A DNA stretch of 64,000 bases from Coniella vitis (GCA_011317545.1 WUJK01000005.1:3038001-3102000), one strand, 5' to 3'; numbered from the stretch's first letter, positions 34,019 through 45,899 are shown. A program made the numbers and translations. Notes: generated from the letters alone by a model not told the origin.

Positions 34019-35293
34019 CGCAAGGTCGGCACCTCGGACATGGCAGCGGGAAACAAGAGGGAAGAAACGTAGAGGGGCGGTAGCAAAGGTTCTGGGGCAC
34101 TCTGAAGCTCTGTCCGCGTGCAGAAGAACAAAGTAGAACAAGGCCTGGCACCACAGCGTCCGCCGGCCAAAGTCAGCCTCAAGAGGCGCTGGATTTAGGC
34201 AGTGATTGGACGGCACGGAGGCGGGAAGTAAGCAATCAAGAAGCGACGCAAGCGCATCACGTACCACTGACAGCCAAGCTGACAGCTAGCTCATAACCTT
34301 GGTCGCCTCCGCACGTGGAATGGAGCTGAGTGGCACCAGAGTACTTTGTACGCACCAAGGTTACGATTATAGTAAATGGGAAAGGTCTAGAAAAGGGTGG
34401 ATCAGTAGAGTAGGATCGAGTAGTGGATGGATTGCAGGCTCAAGGCCCCGAGCTGATCGAGTGTGCACATAGTTGGAAGTCTGTGCTGTACTATGTAGTA
34501 CGGAGAACAGAATGCGTGGTAGCGACTGATGATGTAATGAAGCCAATAAAGAGACCGTAAGATTCTCAGGAAAGAGGCCGGCTGCTGCTGGCCCTAGCAC
34601 TGGACCCGGTTGCGAGCCCGCCCGCTAATGAACCAGTCGCCAGCCACCAGGTTTACATGGTACATAGTAACAGCTTAGAGGCTAGAAATATGGTATTATT
34701 TGGACCGAAATACTTGCTTATATGTGTGGTTGAAAGAAATCGAAGAAAATAGACATGCTAGCCGCTGGCAACATGCACAGAATAGAGTATAAAAAAGTAA
34801 AAGCATCTGCGAGTTCTGTGAGTAGGTACATGGATACATTGAGTCCTTAACGGAAGCAGCAGGGTACCACTACTACTACTATGTACATAGTATAGTACAT
34901 AAAGTGGTCGCTAGTACATAGCACAGTACTGGAGAACCCCGCCATTACCCGCACCCGCATCTATATAGTACCTATTGACAGGCCACTACGTCACCAACAC
35001 AACCGCACACAGCGCTACCAAGCCAGTGAGCGTTCCAAGAGCACTGTACGGCAGGCTGCCGCGCATCATCGAACCAAGAAACTAAGGGAGCAAGATGATG
35101 TACTGCCTCTCGACGGCAAGTATATTACAGGAGCTTCAGCCAATGTCATCACTTCCTGCGCCTGTGACAATTTTCCAAACTCCAAAACGAGTCTCAGAAT
35201 CATCAACATCACCTCATCACATCACACCACTCCCGTTCCTCGCAACCGCGTCAACAGCAATTCTCTGACCCCTTTAGAACAACACATTCCATC
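34019..35293. other. Divergent intergenic region with palindromes
   Basis: About 1.3 kb between the starts of the Mug65-like gene and the calcofluor-white-hypersensitive family gene. It contains a perfect 16-bp palindrome at 34877-34892, overlapped by a further TATAGTACATA, and related copies near 34485-34500 and 34651-34668. No gene seen. Confidence 0.55.
34877..34892. repeat. Perfect palindrome TACTATGTACATAGTA
   Basis: Second perfect copy of the 16-bp palindrome at 26902-26917. It is followed at once by TAGTACAT and, 20 bp later, by CTAGTACATAG, so this is a small cluster. Confidence 0.85.
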
Positions 35294-35873
35294 ATGTCTC
35301 GCTCTCGTGCACCTCTCGCCATTGGCGCCGTCGCCGTCGGTGGCCTCGGCTACTATTTGTACGGAGCAGGCGGCAACGCCAAGGTTGCCCAGAAGGATTT
35401 TGAGGGTAGGCCACATTCAGTCATCTGATGAATCTTTACCGGTTGACTATTTCACAATTTCTCCTTGCTGACGCCGTCTACAACTGCAGCCGATGCCCAC
35501 AAGGCTTCTGCCAAGATCAAGAGCGAGCTTCCCGGCCGCAGCCAGCAGGCTGAAAAGGAGGCCGAGGCACTGGGTCAGCGCGCTGGCGCCAAAATTGACT
35601 CTGCTGTAAGTCCAAAAACCCACTATCCTCCCGATGAAGCATGGTAACAAGAAAGACTGACATCCCATTTCCTCTGCTGTACAGATTGCCAAGTCACAAT
35701 CCGAGCTGGCCAAGGCACAAGCGAACGCTGAGGCCTACGCAAAGAACGCCGAAGCATACGCCAAGGATGCAAAGGACGTCACCCTCAAGAAGGTCGACGA
35801 ATTCGACAAGAAGATTGAAGAGAGCGCCGCCAAGGCCAAGTCAGGAGTCTCGAGCTGGTTCGGTGGCAAGTAG
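35294..35873 (+). CDS. Calcofluor white hypersensitive family protein
   Basis: Three exons: 35294-35405, 35490-35605 and 35685-35873, encoding 138 residues. Intron 1 ends in CTGCAG and has a GCTGAC branch site; intron 2 is GTAAGT..ACAG. The N-terminus is a short hydrophobic Gly-rich helix (PLAIGAVAVGGLGYYLYGAG), a likely membrane anchor. The rest is one long Ala/Lys/Glu amphipathic helix with repeated KNAEAYAKDAK-type units, ending in SGVSSWFGGK. Small ascomycete proteins of this layout are annotated as calcofluor white hypersensitive; the name comes from a mutant phenotype of altered wall stress tolerance and the molecular role is unknown. A mitochondrial or ER membrane location is possible. 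It converges with the prp6 gene (301 bp between stops). Confidence 0.72.
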
Positions 35874-36174
35874 AGGCATCGACTGCCACACTGGCCCTAT
35901 AACGAGTTATGATCATACTTCCAAGGCATTTTCCACGCAGTTCTCTCCCTGCTGTTGGCTAAAGGCGATTTCTGTTTCTGGGTGCAAAATCGGACGGAGT
36001 GGAGGTTTGTCACAGCTGGGAGATTAATAAGTTCTAATAACACACGGGTGGTTGTCTTTCTCACCTTCCTGCAGGTTCTGCTGCACGAGGAGCCTAACCA
36101 CTGATGCCACAAATTCTGGATCATGAGGTAGAAATGACAGATTGAAGCTCTCCACAAATGATATCTATTGTATT

Positions 36175-39104
36175 CTAATTTGGCAAGGAAGCTGCTACGT
36201 GCTTAAGATTGTCTTCCACAGAGCACTTCCATCGTGCAGGATCCTTTGCGACCGGTTGCCAATATTCGCCATGACGCGGATCGTTGGAGACGCATTTTGA
36301 AATGACTTCCTCGCGCTTCTCCTCGGTGCCGTGCTGCAGCAGGAACTTGTAATACCACGCCCAAGAGTCACCAACATCTCCGTCCAGCACGATAGCTTTC
36401 TCGAACCAACTCTGCGCCCGATCCAGCTTTCTCTCGCCCCAGAAAATACGCGCCACCGCCACGAACAAGATAGGGTCATTCTCAACCTCCTTGATAGCTT
36501 GTAAAGCTAGCGGCTTGCGCTGTGTGCGGGCTTCCAAGTACCAGATGCGCTCGCTCCAGAGCAACCCGCTCTTCGGCATCTCCTTGAGTGCCGACGCCAT
36601 GAGATTCTTTGCCTGCGCCATGTTGCCGGCTCGCCTCTCGACGCGAATGAGTTCACACCACAGCTCGGGCGACTTGGGAACAGCGGTGCGCGCACGGTCG
36701 AGCACACTGCGTGCCTTGACCGTCGCGCCAACCTTTTCTTCCAGCCGCGAATAGAGTATCCACAAGGGAATGCTCTTGGGGCATGCCTTGACGCCAATAC
36801 TGTAAGCTTGACGGGCCTGTGGAATCTCCTTCTTGTCTTCATAGATTTGGCCCTTTAGCATGTGTAGCTTTGGCGAGGCAGGGAAGAGCTGCAGAGCGTC
36901 ACCGACAAGTTCTAGCGCGGCGTCATTGTTGCGCTGTTGCCGCTCAAATACTACACTGCGCATAAAGACGCGGTCTGTAGGGGCTTGCTGTCTTGCTGTC
37001 TTGAGAAGCTCACGCGCTTGGTCATTGAAGCCGTGGTCTGCTTCAAGCTTGACCGCAGCCAGCCAGATCTCCTCGTTATTTGGATTCTGTTGAAAGGCCT
37101 CGCCAAGGACCTTCCGTGCCTCATCCAGTTCACCAGCTAGCAACTTCTCCTTGGCGCGCATCAGCCACAGTGTCTCCGAATGAGGACATGCCTCTGTAGC
37201 TTTCTTGAGGACGTTCCACAGCGCGTCTTTAGTACCGTGATTCCGCTCCAGGTCCACTGCGGCAAGCCATACCGTCTTGCTGGTAGGGAAAACTCGAAGA
37301 GCATAGGCGTAGATGGCACGCGCAGTCTCGTATTTACCACGTGCAATACTCATCTTGGCGTCCTCCATCCAGGTGTCCTTGCGATCGTCGTCTTCGTCCA
37401 GACCCCATCCAAGTGTTTCTTGTATAATGTTTGCGCAAGTAACCACAGCGCCTTCTTGTTCACACTTTTCTGCTTCTGTGATCCATTCCTCCCGCTTCGG
37501 CATAGCAGACTCCTTGGCTAGGGCAAGGACAGCACGCTTCATCATGTTGATCTTGGTCTGGCCCATCTGCTCCACGAGGCGAGCACCGGCAATCCAGATT
37601 TCGTGGCTCTGGGGGTTCGCTCGTTGTGCCTTTTGTATAATCTTCTGGGCGTTGGCTGGCGTCTCAAGGTGGGCCAGGGCAAGCCAGAGCTCGACACTGT
37701 TGGGAATCTCCTCCACCGCCTTTGCCAGCAGCAGACGCGCATCTGCTGGGTCCTCTTCAAGATTGACGGCCTCTTTCCACAGCATCTCGCTCTTGGGTAT
37801 GTAAAGCAGCGCTTGTCGAATCACTTTCTTTTTCGAGCGGGGGTCCGTTTCGAGCTTCATCGCCTCGACCCAAAGCCGCACTGACTTGTTGTTTGCTTTG
37901 ATAGCTTCGGCAGCAATGACCTTGGCATTGCGATTCTCGTTCATCCGGATGTTCTCCAGCCACAAGTCCTCTGATTTGGGATTCTTTGCACACCCCTTAG
38001 CGATAAGGTTGCGCGCGGCCACGACCTTGCCAGCCAGCTCTTCGACTCGAGCAGCTGCGATCCATGCGGGCGGGTGTAGTGGGTTGGATTCATATGCTGA
38101 TTTGAGCAGCTTGCGTGCAAAGTCCACATCTCCCACGCTAACTTCTGGTATCTCGCCTGCCTTGGCCATGGACGTGAGGTAGCCCTTGGGATCCACGCTG
38201 GTTGAAGTGCCGACAGAGGTTGCGATGCCACTGCTTTGCGACGCCTGATCTAGTCTTGCCTCGAGCACCTTCTTCTGTGCAGCACCAATCTTCGCAAAGT
38301 TTGTCATGGACCCGTCCTTTGAATCAGCGCCACCATCGTCGTTGACGGTCGTGCCCATCTCGCCGGCATCACGCGCAGCGGCAAGCACCGAATCCGGTAC
38401 GGCGTAGAAGCGCTGGCGGCGGGCTTCCCGTTCCCGCTTCGTCTTGCCAGTCATGTCTTTGACGTCGGGCAGATTGGCCCATTCTTCGTCCGTGACGGAT
38501 CCAAGAGCGCGCTTTAGGTCAGCGAACTGCTGCTGGATCTTGGGGTTCTTGCGTTCGTATTCGGCGGTTTCTTCGCGTTCGCGGGCTTCCCTGTATGAAG
38601 AGACGGCTATGTCGGTATTCTGCTCATCTATCATCACAAACGATGAACTCATGTCGCTTTTGGATACAGAAAAGCCTCGAGCAAGTCCAAGGCATGGAAA
38701 AGCAGCTGGGGGCCAAAGCTGTAGGGTAGAATGCTCGAGCACTAAGTGACTAACCTCTGTTTTTGGCGGCGCTTGGCCATCTTCTCGTCTACCTCTTTCC
38801 ATATGCGATCTGCCTCCTCGTCATCCTTCTCGTAGATGCCGCCTGCAAAGAGGCCAACCTCATTGTCTGGGTCTTGGTAGCGTCCATCGTCGTCATTGTC
38901 GCCGCCGCCACCGTCATCTTTGGCTTCGGTCAAACCAAGCTGCTCGGAACGCTTCTTGATGGCAGACGAGATCTGCTCTTCGCTGGGCCCATCGCGCGCA
39001 GGACCTAGGTCGGATCGCGTGGTGAAGCCGACAGCACCACGACCGATACCTGCGACATAGTTCTCGGGCGCGGGCTGGCTCAAGAAATCGCGACGGCTGG
39101 CCAT
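36175..39104 (-). CDS. prp6: Pre-mRNA splicing factor Prp6/Prp1
   Basis: Two exons on the minus strand, 39104-38755 and 38590-36175, with a 164-nt intron (GTTAGT..ACAG), encoding 921 residues. The N-terminal PRP1_N domain is clear: VAGIGRGAVGFTTRSDLGPA, then an acidic stretch, then GIYEKDDEEADRIWKEVDEK, and across the splice KQREAREREE followed by NPKIQQQFADLKRALGSVTD and EEWANLPDV. From about residue 200 to the end is a superhelix of HAT/TPR repeats (for example LHPPAWIAAARVEELAGKVV, NSVELWLALAHLE, PHSETLWLMRAKEKLLAGEL). Prp6 bridges U5 and U4/U6 in the tri-snRNP in the nucleus and is essential in yeast. Length is close to yeast Prp6 (899). Assignment is very secure. Confidence 0.95.
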
Positions 39105-39859
39105 TGTTGGTCGGGGAGTATGCCCACAAACAGTGAGTGTGTGTGTGTGCTGCAGGTCGTATGTTGCAGGCCTAGAGTGCGGTATTGGTATATCCTGGGA
39201 TTTAGGTCCAGTGGGTGACGCGCGCTGATTCGATCACTGAGGCGCCCTATAAACTCACTGCTTACGTACTCCACCGTAACTCGTGGACCAGGCGTTTAGC
39301 CCACATAGTACGACATCTTAATTCATCGAATCATCTCCGCCCACCCCATTGTCAAACCCTTCTTCTTGATGTTGCAGTACTAATTACCGACTAAAACAGG
39401 CATGGCTCTCTGAATTCTATCTCAGTAGAATATCTGAATATGAGCTCGGGAAAAGAGGATCACAAGCGTGGTAGACGTAACGCGCGCAGCATGTATTGGT
39501 GCAAACTTAGAATTAATACTTCAGATCTGTCATTCGTCTAATGTGTAATTTGCGCAATGGGCTTTGCGATATGGACAATGAAAAGTCTCTGGTCTACCGT
39601 GCTAGTCGAGTCGAGTCGAGTCGAGCCGAGCCAGCCGCGGTTCGGCAGCTGTTGATGCTGCTGCTTCCACATCAGAGACCTTCTTGACATGCGATGCCTC
39701 GAACACACCTAGCACGGGCTTTCGCCCCCAAAAGCATTACCTCGTCTTTTTCGTCTTTTTTCGCATCATTACATATCGTACAGTCATCTATCCGCCTCGT
39801 TACTCCCACTGCAGCAGAGGGTGATTCCGAAATGGCCAGGCAATTCAGTGTCATAGTAT
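39105..39859. other. Intergenic region
   Basis: A 755-bp spacer between two minus-strand genes. It contains a GAGTC-type pentamer run at about 39606-39632 and an isolated ACATAGTAC motif near 39303. No gene. Confidence 0.6.
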
Positions 39860-42800
39860 TCAGTCTGTTAAGACTTTGACAGCTTGGAGCATGAGCCCAA
39901 AGATCAAGCCTCGCGCCACTTCTTCAATTTGCAAGCAGTCAAAGATGCGGCCCAGGGCTTCATTGGTAGCATTCTGCCCCATGACGCCAGACAGGGCCAC
40001 AGGAACACCGCATTGAATCAGCAAGCCTCGAGCCTTTTCACGAAGCTTCTCCTTCTCTTCCATGGTCATTTCTGCAGGCCAAGCTTTGCGTTCCTCTTCG
40101 GTGGGTAGCGTGTTTTCTCGCAGCTTACGCAGGTGGCTAGCAATGCCAGCGTCAGACGAATTGGCGTCTAACAAAGAGTCTTGAAGCATCTTTTGGATCG
40201 ACAGGAGCGATGGATTGCCAGGTCGGAGCAAGAATGATTTGGCGGCTGCCAATAGCGTGCGACGAAAGTTCCATGCTGAAGATAGAGTGTAGAGCTCGTT
40301 GATCATAGCGAAGACAAGTTCGACAGCAACGCGAGTCTCTTGTTCTGTTATCTGGGCATACTGCTTCTTGCGCTTGGCACTGGGCGAGGTCGCATCGTTG
40401 GATGATGTGACCTGGGCGCCGTTTTCTACAGGCGTTCGCTGCGTCAGATTCTCAGAAGATCGACTCATCTGAGGACTCTCAGGCATGCCCCAGTCGTCTG
40501 GCATGGCGTCAGGTGGCGGTGGCAGCTTCAGACCTTCGAGACTCAGTGTTGATGGAGATCGTATAGGAGAGCGGAGCGCCGCCAGGCTGGATGCCCGGCT
40601 GTTGGCTCTGCTGCCTCGGGGGCTCGGGGACGGTCGGACCCAATGCTCGGTGCGCGCAGCTCGACTCTCCGCGTCTGAATCGCCGGGTATTTGGAGACTT
40701 GGGCGACGTTCCATGGGAGGCGATTTCGCAGGTTGAACCGAGATGACAGACGATTGTTGACTGTCCATGCTGTCACGCGGTTTTCGTGGGCCGTTGAGTG
40801 ATAGAGTGCTGTCTATGCTCGGTGGCACAGGCGTAGACAAACGCTTCGTAGCACCATTTGTGTCGGGCAGAGAGCTCGCTGTCATTTTCCTCGTCAAACC
40901 CATGTTTCCAAAGACGCCAGTAATCACTTTGCCTCCCTCAGCAACACCCTTTGGTGCATTGGCCAGAACGCCGAATACATTCTTTCCAAAACTTTCCACG
41001 GCTTGAAAGCCGGACCTGGACTGTTGTCGGTTATGACCTTGGTCCTTGTCGAGGAAGCGTTTCATGCCTTCACTTTCAGCGAGCGCCTTGTACCAACACG
41101 CGTCGCGAACGTAGCGCTCCAACTCGCCCCGCAACGACTCGCGCGTATGGATCTTGAAGTTGGGTAACTCGGTGTGCTGCTCCGTAAATGCCGTGATGCC
41201 CGAGATCATTGCTATTCTGCGAATGACTTCGTGCAGCTTCTCGAAATCAGTGTATTGCCTTGGAATCATCCACCCGGAATAGTGTGACGAGCTAGGCTCA
41301 ATTTGAATGAGATAGTCCCAAGTAGGCTTTGAACGGATGCGGCTTTTCTCGTTTGTGCCATCGTCGTAGATCGTGATCTTCGCGTTGTAGAGAGTTAGTG
41401 GTGCTTGCTTCTTCTGCTCTCCTTCACTGAGATCCGAATCGTCCTGTGCAGGGGGCACCAGTTGCTCAAAACTGGTAAATGAAGGTTGATGGTTGTGCTG
41501 TGGGGTTGATTTAGGGGCGGCGGATTCAGTGGCTTGAGGTAGCGAAGAGGTAGCGACAGGCTCAGTCTTTAATGGCTCGTGGCTCCAAGGATTCTCGTCA
41601 GGGAATGGGACACCGGAAGATGCTGGAGATAGTGCTGAATTGTCTGTGGGCAGTGGTGCTGGTTCTGAGTGCCGTCCAGTGGCATTGTCCTCGCCCTTGC
41701 CTGAAGCCTGTGCCAGGTTAGGCGACGGCTCCAGCTCAACAGACGGCTTTGTCCCTTTGGAATCGTTTGACCTTCTGTTCTGCTCTTCGAGTATCATCTG
41801 GTTCATGCGCTTCATTTCCTCCATGGCGTTTTCCATTTCCTCGTCTGCTTTGCTCAGCTTCTTCTTGTGTGTTTGAACAGAGTCTCGACGTTTCGTTCTA
41901 TCGGTTTCTGAGGATGCGCGGGTGCTCTTGGCTAAGCCAATGTTACCAACATTTCCGTCGAGGTCCGCAAAGACAGCGTTGTTGGTGTCTGGACCTGTCT
42001 GCATGCCAACATCAATGGCTTGATTGAAGTCCGGCTCGCCAGCTTCTAGGAGATAAACAATCCAGCCGTTGATCCACTCGGCTTTGGAGCACGACTGAAG
42101 GGACATTTCAAGTATGACGCCCGCTAGAATCTCTCGCAAGAAGGTCCGCGCTGGATCGCAGTCGTACGTCGGCCGATCCAGAAATCCAAGCAAATCCTCG
42201 GACACAGCCCTGAACTTGGATGCTTGGTGTCTCTGGCTGAGGAGGTGTGATAGTTTAGAGTCGGGATTCGAAGATAAATATTCATATACGGCGTCAGTCG
42301 CGGTGATCTTGGAGTCAGGGGGCAAAACAGCGAATGCTGCTGCCAGCTCCGAAAAGAATACAATAACCATGGAGGACGAGTTGGTCAAAAAGTCTAGAAA
42401 GCTGTCTGCCGGCCTCTTCTTACCCAAATAATTCGCTATAGAGATGAGGAAAGATGAGAGCACTTTTCTGCAGGCCAGAGGGAACGAGCGATCGGACGGC
42501 AGGATTGGACCATACCACCACTTGACATAGTCCCGAATAACCGCTTCGACAAAGTCATTGAGAGCCTCCCTAGTCTCGGGTGGGAAGTCGGCAAAGCTCT
42601 GCGCCAGGAAGGCCTCTTCATCCTCGTCGGCGGCGCCCTTCTTGTCTTCGACGTTTTCTACGGCACTCCTTTGACCCAGGAGTCTAGCCGCAAGGTCAAG
42701 TCCACTCTCGCCATGCACCGCCTGCTTGAACTCTGGATTGGAAGCCTCCCAGTGCACGTAGGCTGCGATGCCTCCGAATGCGCCAATGAGGACCAAGCCT

Positions 42801-43141
42801 AACTGGCCAAGAACCAGGTATGTACCAGCGGCAAGGCCAACGGTGACGGCAGCAAGAGTATTGGGCGTCGCAGTGGACATGAATTGGAATAGCTTGGTGG
42901 CGACATCGTCGTTTGCGCTCGGGGGTTGCGGTCGCGCCGTGGGTTGGGTAGGATTAGACAACGAGGCCATGGGGTTGTCGGTCGGGGACGGCGGCTGTAG
43001 TGTTTCCTTTTCCCTCTGGGGCTCTGGAGAAGGGTTGTCGTCAGAGGTCGTGGAGGAGGGCTCCTTCAAGTCGAGGTGGGTGGAAGAAGCCATGATGTCG
43101 ACGGCAGGAGAAGTTGGAAGCGTCGCATCTTGTGCGGTCAT
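39860..43141 (-). CDS. Sorting nexin with PXA, PX and nexin-C domains
   Basis: The first real ATG is at 43141; the frame is open a further 63 nt upstream without an ATG. The product is 1093 residues. Two close hydrophobic segments lie at about 95-130 (LAAVTVGLAAGTYLVLGQLG and LVLIGAFGGIAAYV), a hairpin or double span. A PXA domain follows at about 185-375 (FVEAVIRDYVKWWYGPIL, SFLDFLTNSSSM, FLREILAGVILEMSL). After a coiled and disordered region comes a PX domain (about 582-699: WDYLIQIEPSSSHYSGWMIP, RQYTDFEKLHEVIRRI), then a Ser/Pro-rich linker and a nexin-C domain at about 929-1093 (QETRVAVELVFAMINELYTL, NFRRTLLAAAKSFLLRPGNP). This layout is that of Mdm1/Snx13-type tethers, which link the ER to the vacuole or endosome through PX-lipid binding. 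I see no RGS domain between PXA and PX, so it is not a plain Mdm1. Confidence 0.85.
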   Translation of the reverse strand: MTAQDATLPTSPAVDIMASSTHLDLKEPSSTTSDDNPSPEPQREKETLQPPSPTDNPMASLSNPTQPTARPQPPSANDDVATKLFQFMSTATPNTLAAVTVGLAAGTYLVLGQLGLVLIGAFGGIAAYVHWEASNPEFKQAVHGESGLDLAARLLGQRSAVENVEDKKGAADEDEEAFLAQSFADFPPETREALNDFVEAVIRDYVKWWYGPILPSDRSFPLACRKVLSSFLISIANYLGKKRPADSFLDFLTNSSSMVIVFFSELAAAFAVLPPDSKITATDAVYEYLSSNPDSKLSHLLSQRHQASKFRAVSEDLLGFLDRPTYDCDPARTFLREILAGVILEMSLQSCSKAEWINGWIVYLLEAGEPDFNQAIDVGMQTGPDTNNAVFADLDGNVGNIGLAKSTRASSETDRTKRRDSVQTHKKKLSKADEEMENAMEEMKRMNQMILEEQNRRSNDSKGTKPSVELEPSPNLAQASGKGEDNATGRHSEPAPLPTDNSALSPASSGVPFPDENPWSHEPLKTEPVATSSLPQATESAAPKSTPQHNHQPSFTSFEQLVPPAQDDSDLSEGEQKKQAPLTLYNAKITIYDDGTNEKSRIRSKPTWDYLIQIEPSSSHYSGWMIPRQYTDFEKLHEVIRRIAMISGITAFTEQHTELPNFKIHTRESLRGELERYVRDACWYKALAESEGMKRFLDKDQGHNRQQSRSGFQAVESFGKNVFGVLANAPKGVAEGGKVITGVFGNMGLTRKMTASSLPDTNGATKRLSTPVPPSIDSTLSLNGPRKPRDSMDSQQSSVISVQPAKSPPMERRPSLQIPGDSDAESRAARTEHWVRPSPSPRGSRANSRASSLAALRSPIRSPSTLSLEGLKLPPPPDAMPDDWGMPESPQMSRSSENLTQRTPVENGAQVTSSNDATSPSAKRKKQYAQITEQETRVAVELVFAMINELYTLSSAWNFRRTLLAAAKSFLLRPGNPSLLSIQKMLQDSLLDANSSDAGIASHLRKLRENTLPTEEERKAWPAEMTMEEKEKLREKARGLLIQCGVPVALSGVMGQNATNEALGRIFDCLQIEEVARGLIFGLMLQAVKVLTD

Positions 43142-44008
43142 GACCAGTTGCGGTGAAGAAAACAGACTTGTCGATTGCGAAAAGGGTATGGCAGCAGGCT
43201 TCAACTCTCAGCGTCTAGACTCGGTAGTGGATCGAGGCATTTCGTATTGGCAAGTTTGTGTCAAGGGCGGCCAGCTTGATCGAGCAGGCGATCGACGCTT
43301 GTCAAAATGAAGTCAGCCTATGCTGGAATGCGGCGTCAGCGGGAACAAGGAGCACGTTGCACGTCAAGGAGGTCAAAGTACCGGCAGTCGCGTTCAAAAT
43401 GGCGATCGGCAACAGCAACTGACCAACGACGTAGAAAAGAAGGCAAAGCTTGGAGATGAAGATGATCACTTCGTGACAGGCTGGACTGTTTCGAGACGTT
43501 CGGTGCCATTCTATTTCTGGACGGACTTGGCACCCACGCGACCCCCAGAGTTGCAGGCGGACGGTTCTGCCACTAAAGGGCGGCTCTGGCTGTGCTAGGT
43601 TCAGGGCCGATCACCCTGTCACCCCGACACCTTGCCCTTGGCACTTACGTTTCACTGCGTTCATTCAAGTTCATTGTAAAGGGCTTGAGATGCAAGACGC
43701 TAATGCAGGCCGCTGATGGGCTAATACCCTAACCCTATTAGCCTTGCAACAGCTGTACCTCTACTATGTATGTACATAGTACCTATAGATCTGCACCCTT
43801 GCTCAAGATCTCCAATTCACATCTACTATAGTACATAGTATAAGATTGCTTTTGATGACCAACAAGCTCACCCTGAATTACCCATTGCCCTTCAGAACCA
43901 CACCATTCAATGAGATTTCAGCCATTATTCCGCTCGACATCAAGAGATTTGACGTCATTGCGGCATTCCGGACTCTGGGCGTTCACCACACTGCACAGAC
44001 TGAACACA
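43142..44008. other. Divergent intergenic region (sorting nexin / sub1)
   Basis: An 870-bp spacer with the promoters of both genes. Two copies of the dispersed palindrome lie at 43762-43781 and 43824-43840, 170-250 bp upstream of the sub1 ATG. A short CCCTAACCCTA sequence is near 43727. Confidence 0.6.
43762..43781. repeat. Palindrome TACTATGTATGTACATAGTA (variant)
   Basis: A 20-bp variant of the 16-bp palindrome, in which a TATG step is duplicated. A related sequence, TACTATAGTACATAGTA, follows at 43824-43840. Confidence 0.8.
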
Positions 44009-44625
44009 ATGGGCAAGCGTCGGAGCAGCTTCGTCGCCAGCGACGACTCTGAAGACCACCGTCCCACCAAAGTGCCAAAGAAGTCTAATAGCAAAGCATC
44101 AGCTTCTGGAAGTGGCACTGGCGTCGACTCTGAAGGAAACGCTTTTTGGGACGTAAGTTAAGCCACATACCGCGATGAGCAGCCCCACGGCGGGCGACCG
44201 GGCTTTTTGGCGGGGGCTAACAGGAACCTCCCAGATCTCAAACAAAAGGCGGGTTGTTGTCCAGAAATTCAAAGGCAGCATGTTTGTGAACCTGCGCGAA
44301 TACTACGAGGACAGCTCTGGTGAGATGAAGCCGGGCAAGAAGGTGGGTCCTGTCCGCCTACGATACTCAAGTCGTCTGCCAAGTATTAGTCGCATATATG
44401 CTCACGCCAGCCTAGGGAATCATGCTGTCCATGGACCAGTACCAGTCTCTTATCGGCCTCATCCCGTCTATCAACGCAGCGCTGCGCAAGGAGGGCGTTG
44501 CTATGGCAGGCGACGGCGGCAACGACGTTCAAGAGTTCTCCTCGGTTGGAACAAAGATAGCCACCGACGCCAAGAAAGCATCCACCAAGGCAAACATAGA
44601 TGCGACAAGCGATGAGGAAGAATGA
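44009..44625 (+). CDS. sub1: RNA polymerase II coactivator Sub1/PC4
   Basis: Three exons: 44009-44152, 44235-44342 and 44416-44625, all phase 0, encoding 153 residues. Splice ends are GTAAGT..CCAG and GTGGGT..CTAG. The start is the ATG at 44009 (MGKRRSSFVASDDSED). After a Ser/Lys-rich disordered N-terminus comes the PC4 single-strand-DNA-binding domain: NAFWD, ISNKRRVVVQKFKGSMFVNL, REYYEDSSGEMKPGKKGIML and SMDQYQSLIGLIP. The acidic C-terminus (ATSDEEE) is a likely phosphorylation region. Sub1 binds melted promoter DNA with TFIIB and also acts in termination and DNA repair in the nucleus. The yeast protein is longer (292) because of a C-terminal extension; most filamentous fungal forms have this shorter size. 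Confidence 0.92.
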
Positions 44626-45899
44626 TAGAGATATTGCACCTGCTTCTCCCTTAGCTCGCGCATAGCAACTTCGATGCAGGGTACTGATATGGGATCAGTG
44701 ACTTTTCAGAGGACATGATATCCGCCCACTTGCATGGATTGCCTCAGGTGGGCAAACTTCAATGCTGCTAAACATCTGCAATGAGCTGCAACGGCATGCC
44801 AAATGCGCACAACATCTTGGTCTTCAAGACTACCACATAAGTTTGACATTACTTCTCGGTTGTAGCGGCCGCAATTGAAGCCCTGCCAAGAAGCAAGTTC
44901 TCTCGTCCTATTCTCAAAGCGCCTTGGTACTAGTGACAATGAACGTGTTGATATTGGTGTCGTATCCTCACAGATAAGCTTTCTAAGAAACGCGTTCCCC
45001 TGGCTAACTGATGGCAGCTGGCGGAGATGACAGGTGAATATGTCCTGATTTGGCAACTTACACCCGATCCTAACCTTGATGGTATGTTCCGCACTCTAAA
45101 TCCGACTTGGCACTCAGAGTTTATGCGATAGCCCTGTGCTCCATCTACAAGTATTGAACACTGCAAACCAAGTTTCCAGCTCCGACTCAATCACAGCAGG
45201 GATCTGAGCTCTGTAGAAACAATCTTTTCATTCGTATGGGTATCTATTCTTCACATGGGCTGGCAGAGTCCTCTCAGCGTACCGAAGCAGATGTTTGGGA
45301 ACACTATCCTGGATTTCAGATATTCCAAGCTGAGAAGGTCAACGTGATTGTGAGTCAAGGAGTGAATTGGACATGTCGTGGTTTTCATATGCTTGTAAGC
45401 GTTTAAAGACAATATGTCGAGGGGACAGTAGGCACAGGCGGTAGTCCAAAACCCGTTGGGTCTAGTGAGATATGGTTTGGCTTGCTTTCGCCCCCTCTCC
45501 AACCCCATCCTTTCCACTGACAGGAGCAGGTATGAGTATTCTGCTGTTCATGTGGACGCGCGAACGGGCAGAAGGATCCTGCAGGAGGACCCGAATCCAG
45601 GGCCCAGCTCCGGTAGCAACAGCTCTTTTGCCTAGGCACAGTCTGCGTTGCGGGGCAATAGCATCAGCCCAGGTACCAGGCAGGACTCACCGTGCAAGCA
45701 GGGATTCAGATACATGGCACATGATCGAAATGCCAAGAGGTAAAAAGGAGTGTAGTAACAGTACTTTCATGATGGGAAAAGCCAACCCATACCCCGCCCC
45801 CTTTCCCCTGCGGAAAGGAAAAGAAAACGGCATGTTGACCCTGTTGGGCTTTGCTTTTTTTTTTATACGTCCGCGAGTTCCCAATAACCTGCTTCGCGC
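44626..45899. other. Convergent intergenic region
   Basis: About 1.3 kb between the 3' ends of sub1 and the permease gene. Short frames only; a run of nine or ten T residues at about 45855-45863. No gene. Confidence 0.5.

Noticed and set aside
43720..43740. CCCTAACCCTA, telomere-like
   Set aside because: Only about two units, flanked by ordinary genes on both sides; a similar GGGTTAGGGTT is near 56790. Short telobox-like elements are common in promoters.
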